From Hyposmocoma kahamanoa (taxonomy: Eukaryota; Arthropoda; Insecta; Lepidoptera; Cosmopterigidae), in the NCBI RefSeq assembly GCF_003589595.1, contig NW_020654422.1, positions 16,752,951 to 16,816,950 on the forward strand: a DNA stretch of 64,000 nt, given 5' to 3'. Both the position numbers and the translations under genes were made by a program. Position 1 is the stretch's first letter, and every line of letters starts with the position of its first letter. The notes under the pieces were generated by a model. The model searched no databases, was not told the origin of the DNA, and was given only the letters and a program-made list of their open reading frames with translations. Below, in pieces: positions 47,365 to 57,651 of this stretch.

Positions 47365-47512
47365 TATATTGACGGGGCGAACAATCGACACACCTGTCCA
47401 TAGCAGTTACAGTGCCACTCAGAGCTTTAAATCGCAAAGACCTGACGGGCACTGCCACTGTGCCCGTCACCCTGAAACAGTGCAGTCGCATGTGCCTGTA
47501 ATTTCACCAGTA
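47365..47512 (-). repeat. Family A repeat, 3' half
   Basis: Minus strand from CTGGTGAAATTACAGGCACA to TGTCGATTGTTCGCCCCGTC. Confidence 0.85.
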
Positions 47513-49560
47513 TTCTGCAAGTGTGTTATTATTGTATAAAGGCAGTGATATGTAGATTTTAATTGGAAAAATAATTATATAATATCTACATAATATATTC
47601 CATACATCAGACAGCAGACTGTGAAATGCCTAAAGCGGCCGTGCGGTCTTATACGAATAACCTTTTAAGTTACTGTAAGATATCCTATTTTCGTCGCGTG
47701 GAATTGTAAACTAAATTAACTCCCCAGTCATGTTGCAAATTTTTGCAAATTAATCTTAAGATAAAATGTTAAAGTATCTTCACGTCTGCGAAACGCATGG
47801 ATTATTAGTAATTATCATCTAACTTTCGTTTATTTTAATACACACAGAAAATCTCTATTTATCATATGAACGTTAACTCAACAAATATTAAATAAAGTCA
47901 AATAATTTTGCAGCTTAGAATGTTACACGGTACACAAATTTATTGTACTATCACAAAGATTTCAAAGCCTATCTAGACTTATAATAGTAAACTTAATCTA
48001 CGAGTACTTCGTAAAAATATTGACCGTGTGAGATTTCTTTTAGAAATTTACTTAAAGAAAAATTTTATTTATATTCCGGAATATAATATAAAATACTCCA
48101 AGTCTGGCTTTTCTAAGCTAGTTTGATTGTTCATTAGCTTTATTTGGATCAAAATTGTAATAATAAAATAACGACACTCTTGCTCTCTCCAGGTGTCAAC
48201 TCCTCATTTATATTGAATGATATGAAACGTCTAATCACACTAGAAGAATATGCCAATATAGTCAAAAGGGTACTTCAGAAAGATGAAATAAGTTAGAAAA
48301 ATTAGTTTCTGTGCCGCATTTTAACATTTTTTTTAAATAAGCTATTATATAAAATAATTTTTTTTTTAATAATATTTTTTGTTGTGCCATTTCGACAGCT
48401 CACGATTTGGCGCAATGTAAAGCCAGTCGCTAACGCGTCCAAGTTCCTCCCTTCCTCTTGGTTATAACCTCTTGGTTAACCTCTTCTGAATAACCTCTTG
48501 GTTATTCGGGAAGGGCACTATGACCTGTGTGAGCGAATCCGCACAGGGACCGTCTAAGTCAGGTCCTAACCCCGTTTCAGCACGTTTGCTAGTATCTTAG
48601 GTGAGTCGCCCCGGGCGCACGTACAGCACCGCGGATGCGGATGGTCAGTGAGGGATTCTATTCAAGGGCATTACTGATTGCGTAAAAACTGCGCAGCACG
48701 CGCTCAGTACATAACACGACAATTAGGTTTGGACGCCAGCACTGGAGTCTATTACGATATAAAAGGGAGCATCTTCAGGCTCAGACAGATTATTTTCTTA
48801 TAAGTAATTTTAGTAAGTATGTAGTCATTGTAAACATCTATTGAGTAAAGATTACGTACGACGATTTCTAAACTTTAAAATTATTACTTCAGTCAGCGGC
48901 TAAAAGTACCTTACGGTCGTAATTGACTTAAATGACTTTTGGAATATGTCCTTGATACATATTTATTGGTTGCAATAACGCACCTTAAGAATTACGTCCT
49001 ACTTGTCCAAACTGATGTGATGTTTCAACACCACAATAGAGGCGTAATTGGACTACATTATAAAACACGCGTTCAGTACGGATATGTGGGGTCCGTTAAT
49101 TACGATGCAATTCTATAATTGTTGAAATTAAACTATTATTTTTTATTTCAGAAGGAAGTAGACAACGCCACGTCTCTACCCATATGAAGATGGTCTTGTA
49201 AACTACTCGCTTCATAAGTTACAATCCTTTCATAGCAATCAATATAAAAGATATTTTAACATACAATTACTAGTTTCAATTCAATTCCTACAAATTCCTT
49301 TCCAAGCTATAGTTTTGAGAGAAAAGACGGTATTAGAAGGGTATTGTGAAGAAATACACTTACTATATTGTAGACATTCGATACACTAATTGAGTAAATA
49401 TTTTGTAATAGAGTTGTTTGTGGTTACCCCGATTACAGTATTCATTATATGATTAAGTAAACAATCAAGACTTCTATTTTATATTAAGTATATTGCGCTA
49501 ATAAACACTGAAAATCCTTTAAATTCTATTACTTCTACGTGATAATTTAAATTATAGGTG
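47513..49560. other. Mostly unassigned sequence
   Basis: At 48456-48512 TAACCTCTTGGTTA-type units are tandemly repeated. 48400-48760 is GC-richer (GTCGCCCCGGGCGCACGTAC) without a usable frame. The rest is AT-rich. Confidence 0.4.
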
Positions 49561-49589
49561 TTTATGTTTTTTTTTTTTAAATATATAAT

Positions 49590-49875
49590 AGACACGCTTG
49601 ACCACAATCTCACCTGATGTTAAGCGACGATGTGACCGACGATGGGACGCGTTTGCCTAAAAAATGCCTATTCACTCTAGCCTTGAATAGCCCCAAATTG
49701 TACTTTTCGGGAAATACAGATGCCGTAGAGCATTCGATTCCTATGCCGTACGCATCAAAAAGGAGGAAGCAAAGCGCTTAGTGCGAATAGGTGGAATATC
49801 AACGACATAAGAATGGAGTGCTCCGGACCTTCTAGTCGACCGAAGGAGGAACGGTGAGGGCGGAACCAAATTGAA
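49590..49875 (-). repeat. Interspersed repeat fragment, family M
   Basis: CACAATCTCACCTGATGTTA, GCCTATTCACTCTAGCCTTG and GCCGTACGCATCAAAAAGGA follow the layout of a common lepidopteran LINE-derived repeat. It is related to 61300-61690 in order of blocks. Confidence 0.55.
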
Positions 49876-51005
49876 AAGTTCCTGCGCACATGAATCTAAG
49901 AGATTTATTCACATTTCATATCATTTAGCATTTTTAATATTTTTAAAACATTTACTAGTTTCTATTGCAGATTATACAAAATTGTAGGCTCCTATACATT
50001 TATTCAATACAATCCTCATATAAGCAGAATATACGTATAATAATATTATTATTCTCCTTAATGGCGGCCACTAGGCTTGGGCCAATGTTACCACAATAGC
50101 ATTGATACTAATTTTTTTATTTATTTTGCATTATGCCCGTTTTAATCTAGTTTTATTTCAAAGAGAGAGATTATACAGAAGAAATTTTATTTCATAGAAA
50201 AGAGATATTGTAACAGATTTTGATTGTATTGATTGATTTTCTCGTCATTCCTACACAGAGTATTATCGCAACATACAAAGATGTAAAATATATTACACGT
50301 TTACTGCCACATCTCTCTTATTTAACATTTTGCACTTACGAGAACAATGCTGACATCGTCTAGAAAAGTTACAAAACTGCTAACGAAAGCAAAACACATG
50401 CTGAAAAAGGAGAACGTAGAGGAGCCTACAAATTTGTATAATTAGCTGTACATTGTATTAAATGTTTTAGAAATATTAAAAATGCGAAACGATATAAAAT
50501 GTGAATAAATCATCTAAGAACTTGATAGAGCTTGTTTTTTGCAAAGCAATTTACTACAAACCACCATATTGTAAAATTTACAATATCGAAATGGGAGCTT
50601 CTTACATTTCGATATTGATACCGCATACAGCTTTTGCAAAATATTTGACTCACTATATCAAGCTCAAAGAAACTTGTTCCAATTGAGCTATAGTAGGAAG
50701 GTTACTAAATGTAGTCCAATGAGAGCCTTTGGACTGGCGAATGACATCATCACTTGAAAAACAAGTACAGTATCATTGGACACTTTAATACTGCTCTGGT
50801 TCATCTTAGAACTAAGCATTAGGTATACATTTTTTTTATTCTACTGTAGTTGAGTAAGTATAATAAGAATAAAACACCAATTTTACTTGTTTCAATGTCA
50901 TCATCAGTGATGAGACTTAAATAGCTACAAAACTTATTATCTATCGTCCTAATATCCAATAATAAAACCACTACAAAAACCTTTTAACTGACCTTGAAAT
51001 TTTTC
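49876..51005. other. 3' flank of the TTC17-like gene; possible 3' UTR
   Basis: Downstream of the minus-strand stop codon, AATAAA at 50835-50840 (minus strand) is a candidate polyadenylation signal about 165 bases past the stop. AATATCGAAATG / CATTTCGATATT (about 50583-50618) is a small hairpin. No other gene is seen. Confidence 0.4.
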
Positions 51006-51191
51006 CTATTTAACATTTGTCAACTGATCTTTGCCACCAAAATCGCGCAGGCACCGAGTGAATTGCACGCAGCCCATGGCCGATGGGATGTCTTTGTCCA
51101 TAGTTAAGGCATAACGGTACATCCATAGAGCTTGGTTGTATTGCTTCTGCAATTGTATGTATGCATTACAGGTGGCAAGGAATAAATTCAA
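51006..51191 (-). CDS. TTC17: TTC17-like gene, terminal exon (disrupted 5' edge)
   Basis: Encodes LNLFLATCNAYIQLQ, KQYNQALWMYRYALTMDKDI, PSAMGCVQFTRCLRDFGG and KDQLTNVK, then TAG (51006-51008). This aligns with the last TPR of TTC17 (GNVYVAMEEFEKALVWYEST in the human protein, from memory). Two problems stand out. The TPR helix A residues (ATCNAYIQLQ) lie upstream of the only in-phase acceptor I can see, TTGCAG at 51147-51152, which would give a 141-nt exon from 51146. A longer exon would meet an in-frame TGA at 51192-51194. So the exon is either trimmed, missing a small partner exon, or mutated (or misassembled). Bounds are therefore given as the open frame. Confidence 0.6.
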   Translation of the reverse strand: MNLFLATCNAYIQLQKQYNQALWMYRYALTMDKDIPSAMGCVQFTRCLRDFGGKDQLTNVK

Positions 51192-52099
51192 TCACATTAC
51201 ATAAGAAGTCGGAACGTCTCCGGTATGTCAATGTATATAATATGTTAGATATATTAATAGACTTATTTACATAAAACTTATTATGGCCAAGTAACCCTTG
51301 TGAAGGTGATACTAGTAATTCATAAATTTTAGCAACGACATCTACGACAGAAGGCGTTAACCGACAGAAAGCTAGTTAGGAATGATCATAAGTTCTATAG
51401 TGTAAATAGATCACAATAGATGACGTTAACAAGGTCCAATCTTTTGAAATTTGTTAAACAACTTGTAGACCCTAAAGGAAGACTGTATTAATTTTATTTG
51501 CTTAGTCGGTAGGTGAAACTATTCGCAACATGACGAAAGTCACAAAGTCGTCGTCATTTTTTTTTTTACAAGATTGACAATTTCTACATGTTACGTATCG
51601 CACGTTGAAGAAAATATGTGTGCTCGAGAATTAATAATTAATGTTACTGAGGATTCAAGTGATGATTCCTGTTCATATGGAGAAGAATCCGACGATTCAA
51701 TATATTAAACAATAAGAATTTATTACTATTATTTATAATTAATTTCACTTCATTATAATTTATTAAACAGGTACCAAAATTTATCAACTTACAACAGCTC
51801 GATAAAAATCGAAGCTAAAGAGCACGTCGCTTCACTGAAATTAAAAAAGAGTCCAGGACGTATTGTATTTTTTATCTATAGTTGTATGTCAATCATTTCG
51901 GAAGTACGAGGGCAACATATGTCAAAAGTTAAATAAATACATAAAACAATTTCGTCTACTCGGTTAACTCGACCTGTAGCTCAGTTGGGAGAGCGATGGG
52001 GACGGAATTCCAGAGACGTAGGTTCGAGTTCTGTCGGACCGATAGACTATTTCTTTGTGTTCGATCTTTGTATTTAATAATTATAACAATTATACTTAC
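51147..52099 (-). other. TTC17-like intron between exons G and H; tRNA-derived SINE inside
   Basis: Intron starts with the donor AAT|GTAAGT (52100/52099). The stretch is AT-rich and holds a SINE at 51965-52050. Confidence 0.5.
51965..52050 (+). mobile_element. tRNA-derived SINE fragment, family E
   Basis: CTGTAGCTCAGTTGGGAGAG is a good box A/D-arm sequence and GTAGGTTCGAGTTCTGTCGG a good box B. The acceptor and T stems do not pair properly, so it is not a working tRNA. It is followed by a short non-tRNA tail. Confidence 0.7.
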
Positions 52100-52205
52100 A
52101 TTGTCTGTGTGTGCTATTCCCGCAATAAATGCGTCAACACCATACCTAGGTGAATAATACCAGGAGAGTAAGGCAATCTCTTTTGCGTCTTTCGGTTTCT
52201 GTTGC
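52100..52205 (-). CDS. TTC17: TTC17-like gene, exon G
   Basis: Flanked by TTTCTTACAG and AAT|GTAAGT. Reads (M)QQKPKDAKEIALLSWYY then SPRYGVDAFIAGIAHTDN, entering in phase 2 and leaving in phase 0. It corresponds to the helical repeat after the penultimate TPR of TTC17, where the human protein has 'MKDVPLISLANILHNAKLWN' (from memory). Its entry phase fits exon F2 exactly. Confidence 0.75.
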
Positions 52206-52490
52206 CTGTAAGAAATGAGTCGAAATTGTTATAACGATATTGGTTTCATACAATCAATATAGGGACTAAACATAAGGCAACAAATTTTTGCGACCACGAC
52301 CGCCATGAGCTAAGGCGCGCAATACAGTTCTACGGAGTTGCTACTTCCAAAACTGTTTGTAATCGCTTCATCAGTCGGCCCAACGAGCTCATCAAATTGT
52401 ATTAAATATCTTAAACCAGAACAACTTAGGTCAAAGGCCATAATTTTCATAAAAAATTAAACTACTTTTTCAGATCTAAGTGTGGTTACA

Positions 52491-53138
52491 CACGGCGACT
52501 TTTAGCAGTGACGCAAACGTGCGTTCGTGAAACGCGCGATTCCATCGCTACACTTGCGATTAAGGGTGAGGCCAGACGAGCGTAATTTTGTGAGTCGTGA
52601 GTTGCGTTTTTTGAGTTGCGCAATTTGCAGATTGGAGCGCCAGACGAACGTATTTTATTCAGTTGCTTTAAAGCGTTTATACCAAAGTGACCCTTTCCCT
52701 CACCCCTACCGCCACCCACGCCAGCCCGTCTCACGATGCGACCGAAAGTCAGTCGTCATTACGCCCGTGAGTCGGCAGATAACTCATTTTGTCTAGTCGT
52801 GTGAAACAAACCGTACTTTTATATGAAACCGAATGCAGCGCTAACTACGGAACTTAAACTACGGGACTCACAACTCACAAAATTGTGCTCGTCTGGCCTC
52901 ACATTTATAGGCGTTATTGCATGGATGCAAACGCGCGACTGCATCGAGACAGTTGCTTATGTTGAATCATTATGTACGAAAAATCTGTATAGGTTTATGC
53001 ACATTGTTCGTTTATTGTTGTTTTGTTAAAAGTGAAATTAATAAATACATTAAGTAAATAAATTAGTTAATTAACTTAAAATGTGCATCGCGTTTGTATC
53101 GCGTTTGCATTGCTGCTAAAACCCGCCATGTAACCGCT
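52491..53138. mobile_element. Outer TIR element containing a second TIR element
   Basis: Outer ends GTGGTTACACACGGCGACTT..AGCAGTGACGCAAACG and CGTTTGCATTGCTGCTAAAA..CATGTAACCGC are inverted. Inner ends GTGAGGCCAGACGAGCGTAA (52566) and TTGTGCTCGTCTGGCCTCAC (52902) form a separate inverted repeat of about 35 bp. Both are non-coding and sit in the F2-G intron; frames across them are by-products. Confidence 0.8.
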
Positions 53139-53154
53139 CTAAATCGTGCTTTTT

Positions 53155-53242
53155 TTTTTTTTCAAATAAACCAACGTTTCGGTCCCTTTACAAATCCGAA
53201 ACCGACCCTTTATAGATCCGAAAAAATAGTTTCATTTCCATA
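53155..53242. mobile_element. Family G foldback fragment
   Basis: TTTCAAATAAACCAACGTTT, CGGTCCCTTTACAAATCCGA and CGAAAAAATAGTTTCATTTCC-like end: a shortened copy. Confidence 0.7.
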
Positions 53243-53247
53243 GAAGT

Positions 53248-53465
53248 TCAATTGCCTCCGTGGCCGAACGGTTACCATGCCGGACTGCCACGCAGAGGTC
53301 CCAGGTTCGATTCCCGGGCCGAGAGAAATAGTTGTATGGCCTACAATTATTTCTCTCGTGAGTTTGGGTGTAATTTGTGGTTGTCTATATGTGTGTCCAT
53401 GGCACCCGCGACACAGGGTTTCCCTAGTGCGGGGCTATGTTGAGTGTGTGCGTTATTTTTTTTTT
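53248..53465 (+). mobile_element. tRNA-derived SINE, family B (best copy)
   Basis: GCCTCCGTGGCCGAACGGTT holds box A, CCCAGGTTCGATTCCCGGGC holds box B. Body has CCATGGCACCCGCGACACAG and TTCCCTAGTGCGGGGCTATG. It abuts a family G fragment. The overlapping 63- and 86-residue frames are not genes. Confidence 0.9.
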
Positions 53466-53664
53466 ATTATTTTTTTAAAAAAATCGAAAAGTACAAATGT
53501 AAGTTTCTGTTTTCTAAATTTATTAACAACATGGTAATTGTAAAAAGGACATTTTAATAAAGACGTTAACGTAATGTGGATTTGGCTTATGAAATATGAT
53601 CTACTGACGACGAGAATATGTGTATGTGCCAGTAGAATGTCCAATATTTTTTTTATTATACTAA

Positions 53665-53880
53665 GCGGCTAGACGAACAAGTCGTGCACCTGGTGGTAAG
53701 CGAATCACAAAGATCTTAGGGGCACTGCCACTGTGCCCGTCACCCTGAGACATAAGTTGACAAGTCCCATGTGTCTATAATTTCACCAGCACCCTTACCC
53801 TTCGAAACCGGAACGCAGTAATGATCATATTTGATTCCCTGGACAAACTCTTTCACAAGGAGCTCTACTGCTACTAAAAA
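53665..53880 (-). repeat. Family A repeat with internal deletion
   Basis: Minus strand TAGTAGCAGTAGAGCTCCTT to TGCACGACTTGTTCGTCTAG. The 'GCTCTGAG...' block is shortened. Confidence 0.85.
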
Positions 53881-53919
53881 TATGTATGATGAAATTGATG
53901 AACAATATGGATGGGATTT

Positions 53920-54062
53920 CGCTCCGTGGCTTAGTTGGTATAGCGTCAAGCACGGGAAGCTAGAAGATGTCGGTTCGAATCCGGCTGGATCGAAGGAATT
54001 TTTTTTGTGGAGTAATTTCACAAAAAAATATTGAGTATCAATTCAATAAAAATTTAAAAGAT
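53920..54062 (+). mobile_element. tRNA-derived SINE, family C
   Basis: Box A in CTCCGTGGCTTAGTTGGTAT, box B in GATGTCGGTTCGAATCCGGC. Tail GTGGAGTAATTTCACAAAAA, ending in TCAATAAAAATTTAAAAG. It ends 41 bases from exon F2. Confidence 0.85.
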
Positions 54063-54102
54063 GGATGAAAATAAATTAAAATATAGTTTACGGTGTACAT
54101 AC

Positions 54103-54251
54103 ATTTGCAGTAGAGTAACGAGGGATCTGATTGCGTGGGAAGCATCCTCTTTGGGCGCGTTGGCGAAAGACGCAGCGAAACAGCGAACGGCGCATTTGCC
54201 GCGCCCCTTCGCACCGCACCACCACCCGGCGCCCAGCGCGCCCATCCAAGA
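54103..54251 (-). CDS. TTC17: TTC17-like gene, exon F2 (GC-rich TPR exon)
   Basis: The acceptor CGTCCCCAG|TCTTGG and donor CAAAT|GTATGT bracket SWMGALGAGWWCGAKGRGK, CAVRCFAASFANAPKE and DASHAIRSLVTLLQ(M). This matches the TTC17 block 'SWVLSSMAALYWRVKGQGKK' (human, from memory) position by position, and enters in phase 0, leaving in phase 2. The exon is strikingly GC-rich for this locus, so many residues are A/G/R/W. The Y of the 'YWR' motif is changed to W. A plus-strand frame across the same DNA is a shadow. Confidence 0.7.
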
Positions 54252-54889
54252 CTGGGGACGCTGGAGGATTTCCACGACCAAGTATTATTAAGGGGAAGCA
54301 TGACGCAAAAATTCACCAGTGTGACCAAAAGTAACGGAGAATAGAAGACAAATCTTACTCGAGTTTTTACGTTGTGTTCTTTCTTGAGATACTGTTCAAT
54401 AAAGCTACACAAACAACAAATTTGTACATTGCTTCGAGCTGAATATAATCATCAACTTCTGGGTGCAAGCTAAGTTTTATCACCGTTTAATGAAAATAAC
54501 GAAGTACTATTGTTTAAACATTTCTCACTTCCACAAGTAGCGAAATTATAGAACCAACGTCAAATCCAAAAGTTACATATCACCTTTCCAAACATAACGA
54601 CGTGACGTTGACGTCTATTTTGAACCTTTTGGTGTCAAGGGTTAAGACTATTATACTTAAACGGTGAAATCGAAGATCGAGAAGAAACCTGCCAGTGAAG
54701 GTACACAGCACCTGTCACAGTTGGACAGGTTTTACTTTCGTGAAAAGCTCGTAAGTCAATATTTTAGATTCTACATATTCCTGCAGGGCTGGCATGACAG
54801 GTCGCAACTTGCGCGAGAGAGACATGCAAACACGGGTTATTACTATTTTTCTATGCGAGAATGCTCTCGTGCTAGCCCTATTTACAACT

Positions 54890-54978
54890 TGCATTACAAC
54901 TTGGCGGCCGAAATAGGTAAGGTGGCAGTACTACCCTGGACGAACTCTTTCACGTGGAGCTCTACTACTACTAAAGCG
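54890..54978 (-). repeat. Family A repeat, 5' end only
   Basis: Minus strand AGTAGTAGTAGAGCTCCACG through GCCACCTTACCTATTTCGGC. Confidence 0.8.
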
Positions 54979-55150
54979 TGAAACGTTCAGAGAACGGGTG
55001 CGAGTCGGGCGCATGTCGGGTTGGATCGGGTCGGCAGCACGGCGGGTATAATTCTATGTATCTATATAGACGACAACTCACCTTGCGCGGGCGCGGGACG
55101 GGCGACATCACCCGACATGTTCCCGACCCGCATCCGCTTTCAGTGTGTTT
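54979..55150. mobile_element. GC-rich inverted-repeat element
   Basis: GTGAAACGTTCAGAGAACGG and GTGTTTCACGCTTGAAGG ends with CGGGCGCATGTCGGGTTGGA / CACCCGACATGTTCCCGACC pair as inverted arms. GACGACAACTCACCTTGCGC lies in the centre. It lies 50 bases from exon F. Confidence 0.55.
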
Positions 55151-55201
55151 CACGCTTGAAGGTTCATTGCGGATAACATAAATAAATGTTCAATAACTCA
55201 C

Positions 55202-55424
55202 GGTTTCCACGTATTTCGCAATTTTAGCACCAAGCACCGCGTAATTGGTAACTTCGTAAAGCCCAGAGTTGTAATGCATCAGATTCTCATTCTCTTCCCA
55301 GTTTTGTGTATCCACCGTAGTCAATCTCTCAAGAAAGTAATCCTCGGATGGATCCCCGTCTAACTGGCATTCTGGTTCTTTTATTGCGTCTGGGGTCAGT
55401 ATTGGAATATCTTTGGTGATTCTT
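55202..55424 (-). CDS. TTC17: TTC17-like gene, exon F
   Basis: Acceptor TTTTCATCTACAG and donor ACC|GTGAGT. Reads (T)RITKDIPILTPDAIKEPEC, then QLDGDPSEDYFLERLTTVD and GLYEVTNYAVLGAKIAKYVE. It enters in phase 2 and leaves in phase 0. It corresponds to the linker before the last TPR array of TTC17; the 'GxKIAKxxE' part lines up with 'IGTRIAKVLEK' of the human protein (from memory). The NWEENENLMHYNSG stretch is acidic and probably flexible. Confidence 0.75.
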
Positions 55425-55613
55425 CTGTAGATGAAAATTAAAGTATCTCTATTACGTTTAAAGATTTACTAACGTGGCCCACAAGCGTTACAAAAGATTG
55501 TTGCTATCAGACGGCATCGTTTAATTGGCAAAGTAACGCCTAAATCTATTAATTATTTAAATAGGAACCTAGCAACTCTCGACATTAGTTTGCAAATCGT
55601 GTTTATTAAATGC

Positions 55614-56056
55614 ATCGAGTATATATAAGCAGAAATAGAGACGAAATCTCATTTCATTTGTTTGAAAACTATTCTGCCAAATCACTACTGTGACAAATGC
55701 GCTCCGATTGGCCGGCCTGAATTCGAAACAAATGACGGATGTCGTCATTTGTTTCATTTCAAATCGAGGAAAGTTTTAAAATTACATGTTTAATTACCAT
55801 GAAATGTTTAATTACCGAATGGAACAGCCCCCAGATAGTTAGAAATATTATCTTTATTACAATAAATACAGAATATTTTTGGAATATACGGACACGCACA
55901 CACAAGTCAGTTGTTGGCGCTATACTGTTTGAGCTTTCTAATTTGTGATTTCAGGCAAACTTGATATTTAAAAGTGATATAAGGCCGATTTGCCTGATGA
56001 GTGCCAGGTATGTACGGCCCTTATTTCGTCTCTATTTCTGGTTATATACTCGATGG
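55614..56056. mobile_element. TIR element H, complete copy, 443 bp
   Basis: Ends ATCGAGTATATATAAGCAGA and CTGGTTATATACTCGATGG; the direct repeat TTAAATGC is at 55606-55613 and 56057-56064, so an 8-bp target duplication as in hAT-like elements. The interior is non-coding and shared with 37385, 38036 and 43k copies. It lies in the E2-F intron. Confidence 0.8.
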
Positions 56057-56249
56057 TTAAATGCCACTGAGATTGAAAAACACCAGAATTACACTATAAT
56101 AGGATCAAACATCGTTTGTTTTGAACGCGCTTAAAGATATGTTATGATATGAGATACGTTTTAATTGGAGGGGAATTACTAAGCTATTATGTGTTTTACA
56201 ATTACAAATTAATATTGAATTTGATAAATACGAATTGAAGTTTGCTTAC

Positions 56250-56361
56250 GTGAATTCACTTGACATAAGATATGCGAAGACGGCCAGTTGCAGCCAGAAT
56301 CCAAGCTCTTGATCGAGATCACAGTTTGGCCTGGACAATGTCTTTGGCTCCCAGTGATTAT
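56250..56361 (-). CDS. TTC17: TTC17-like gene, exon E2
   Basis: Too short for simple ORF calling but bounded by CGTATAACTTCAG and TTCAC|GTAAGC. Reads (N)NHWEPKTLSRPNCDLDQEL then GFWLQLAVFAYLMSSEF(T); entry phase 1 and exit phase 2 fit neighbours exactly. The 'NCDLDQELGFWLQLA' stretch aligns with TTC17 'SPDECLKLRWVELTA' (human, from memory). A plus-strand frame on the same DNA is a shadow. Confidence 0.75.
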
Positions 56362-56499
56362 CTGAAGTTATACGAAAGTTGGTTAATTAACAAGCACGCA
56401 CGCACGCTCGTACACACGCATTCACACACACTAACAAATATTTACATGTGTGCTTAGGAGTGCAAGTTACGAATACTGGGGCTTTCTTAGTGAATAACG

Positions 56500-56600
56500 C
56501 CTTCGTGGCGAACGGTTACCATGCTAGTCTGCCACACAGAGAAAGATATATTTACACCCCACATTTATTTATTTATTTCTCTCGTGAGTTTGGGTTTAAT
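56500..56600 (+). mobile_element. Damaged tRNA-derived SINE, family B
   Basis: GCCTTCGTGGCGAACGGTTA and TACCATGCTAGTCTGCCACA match the SINE 5' part, but box B is deleted; TTTCTCTCGTGAGTTTGGGT resumes the body. Confidence 0.75.
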
Positions 56601-56874
56601 TTTTGGTGTTAAAAAAAATGCACGTTATAAGAGATTACCAAAAATGGTTTATCACGCGCACGTACTGTCATTATTCAAGTGCTCATTGTATGTTATGTTT
56701 TAACGGGCCGGTGTCAGCTAGTTTCTAGTGCACATTAATAAAAGGGTAAATTATTTAAAGACAAGCTAAATAAGTGCTTCAAGTAGCCTACTGTGCTACT
56801 ATACTTTCATGACTTTATTGGTTCTCCATACAGACTTTCAACCCCTATTTCACCTCTTTTAATTGACTTATATT

Positions 56875-57005
56875 TGTGACAAAAAGTAACCTATGTCCTT
56901 CTCCTCGGCCCCATCCATATCTATACCAAAATTCATCAAAATTGGTTCAGCAGTTAAAAAAACGTTACAGACAAAGTTGCTTTAGCATTTATAATATTAG
57001 TTTGG
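56875..57005 (+). repeat. LINE 3'-end repeat (common lepidopteran type)
   Basis: AAAAAGTAACCTATGTCCTT, CCATATCTATACCAAAATTC, ATCAAAATTGGTTCAGCAGT and CATTTATAATATTAGTTTGG follow the order of a very common RTE-type LINE 3' end (from memory). Confidence 0.65.
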
Positions 57006-57232
57006 ATATAATATACCGAATCATTCTAAGAAGAGACCCAAAAACCTGTTTTCATTGAAACGTTATGTAAACTTGTAATGTTAACTTCTGGCCGCTTTTT
57101 TATTGTTATCGGATTGAACTTAAAGTTACTGTGGGAAATAAACGTCTCCTCATTTTATTATCTATAAGACAATAAATTGGTTCATAGGAATTCATACCAA
57201 GGAACTATTCAAGATAAAAGTATGGTATGTAC

Positions 57233-57332
57233 GGACAACGGCACATCAGACTTCACATTTTTGTTCGAAAATCGCCTCCAGTGCAACGGAACAAGATACG
57301 TAAATGTGTAGCTTGATGTGCTGGCGTGTGTA
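57233..57332. mobile_element. Small TIR element, family K, next to a splice donor
   Basis: CAACGGCACATCAGACTT and TAGCTTGATGTGCTGGCGTG are inverted, with interior matching 7241-7335. Its right end touches the intron's first bases after exon E. Confidence 0.65.
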
Positions 57333-57337
57333 CTTAC

Positions 57338-57535
57338 TAAGGCAACCATATTCCGCGCATAGAATGAGAGATTTCTCTATGGTCTTCATGAATAGCTGAA
57401 AATTTTGTATATGGCCGGCCTTGTCTGTTGTATCACTGGGCATGTTGGTGATCACGGCGTCGAACCGATTCTCTTCCATAAGAAACTCGTGCTCCAATAC
57501 GTTCTCTTTCATCATACGAACTAGTGCACTTGTGC
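57338..57535 (-). CDS. TTC17: TTC17-like gene, exon E
   Basis: Acceptor TCACATTGCAG and donor CTTA|GTAAGT. Reads (G)TSALVRMMKENVLEHEFL, then MEENRFDAVITNMPSDTTD and HIQNFQLFMKTIEKSLILC. Phase 1 in and out. It lies in the long linker between TPR arrays of TTC17, which is poorly conserved, so this exon is placed by phase and gene order rather than by family motifs. Confidence 0.7.
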
Positions 57536-57651
57536 CTGCAATGTGATTAGGTTGTGTTTAGGTAGGTATTATAATGTGATATTGTGATAAATAACGAAAT
57601 TATATTATTTTTATTGTAATAACTATAATTAGGAAGTTTTCAACATTTTAT

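Noticed and set aside
51965..52050. Functional tRNA gene
   Set aside because: Boxes A and B are good, but the acceptor and T stems do not pair; it fits a tRNA-derived SINE.
53277..53537. 86-residue plus frame with PGSIPGP
   Set aside because: It is the family B tRNA-SINE read in frame.
54131..54344. Overlapping plus-strand frames of 67-76 residues
   Set aside because: They are shadows of the GC-rich minus-strand exon F2, which has matching splice phases and family similarity.
56272..56457. 61-residue plus frame
   Set aside because: It is the antisense of exon E2.
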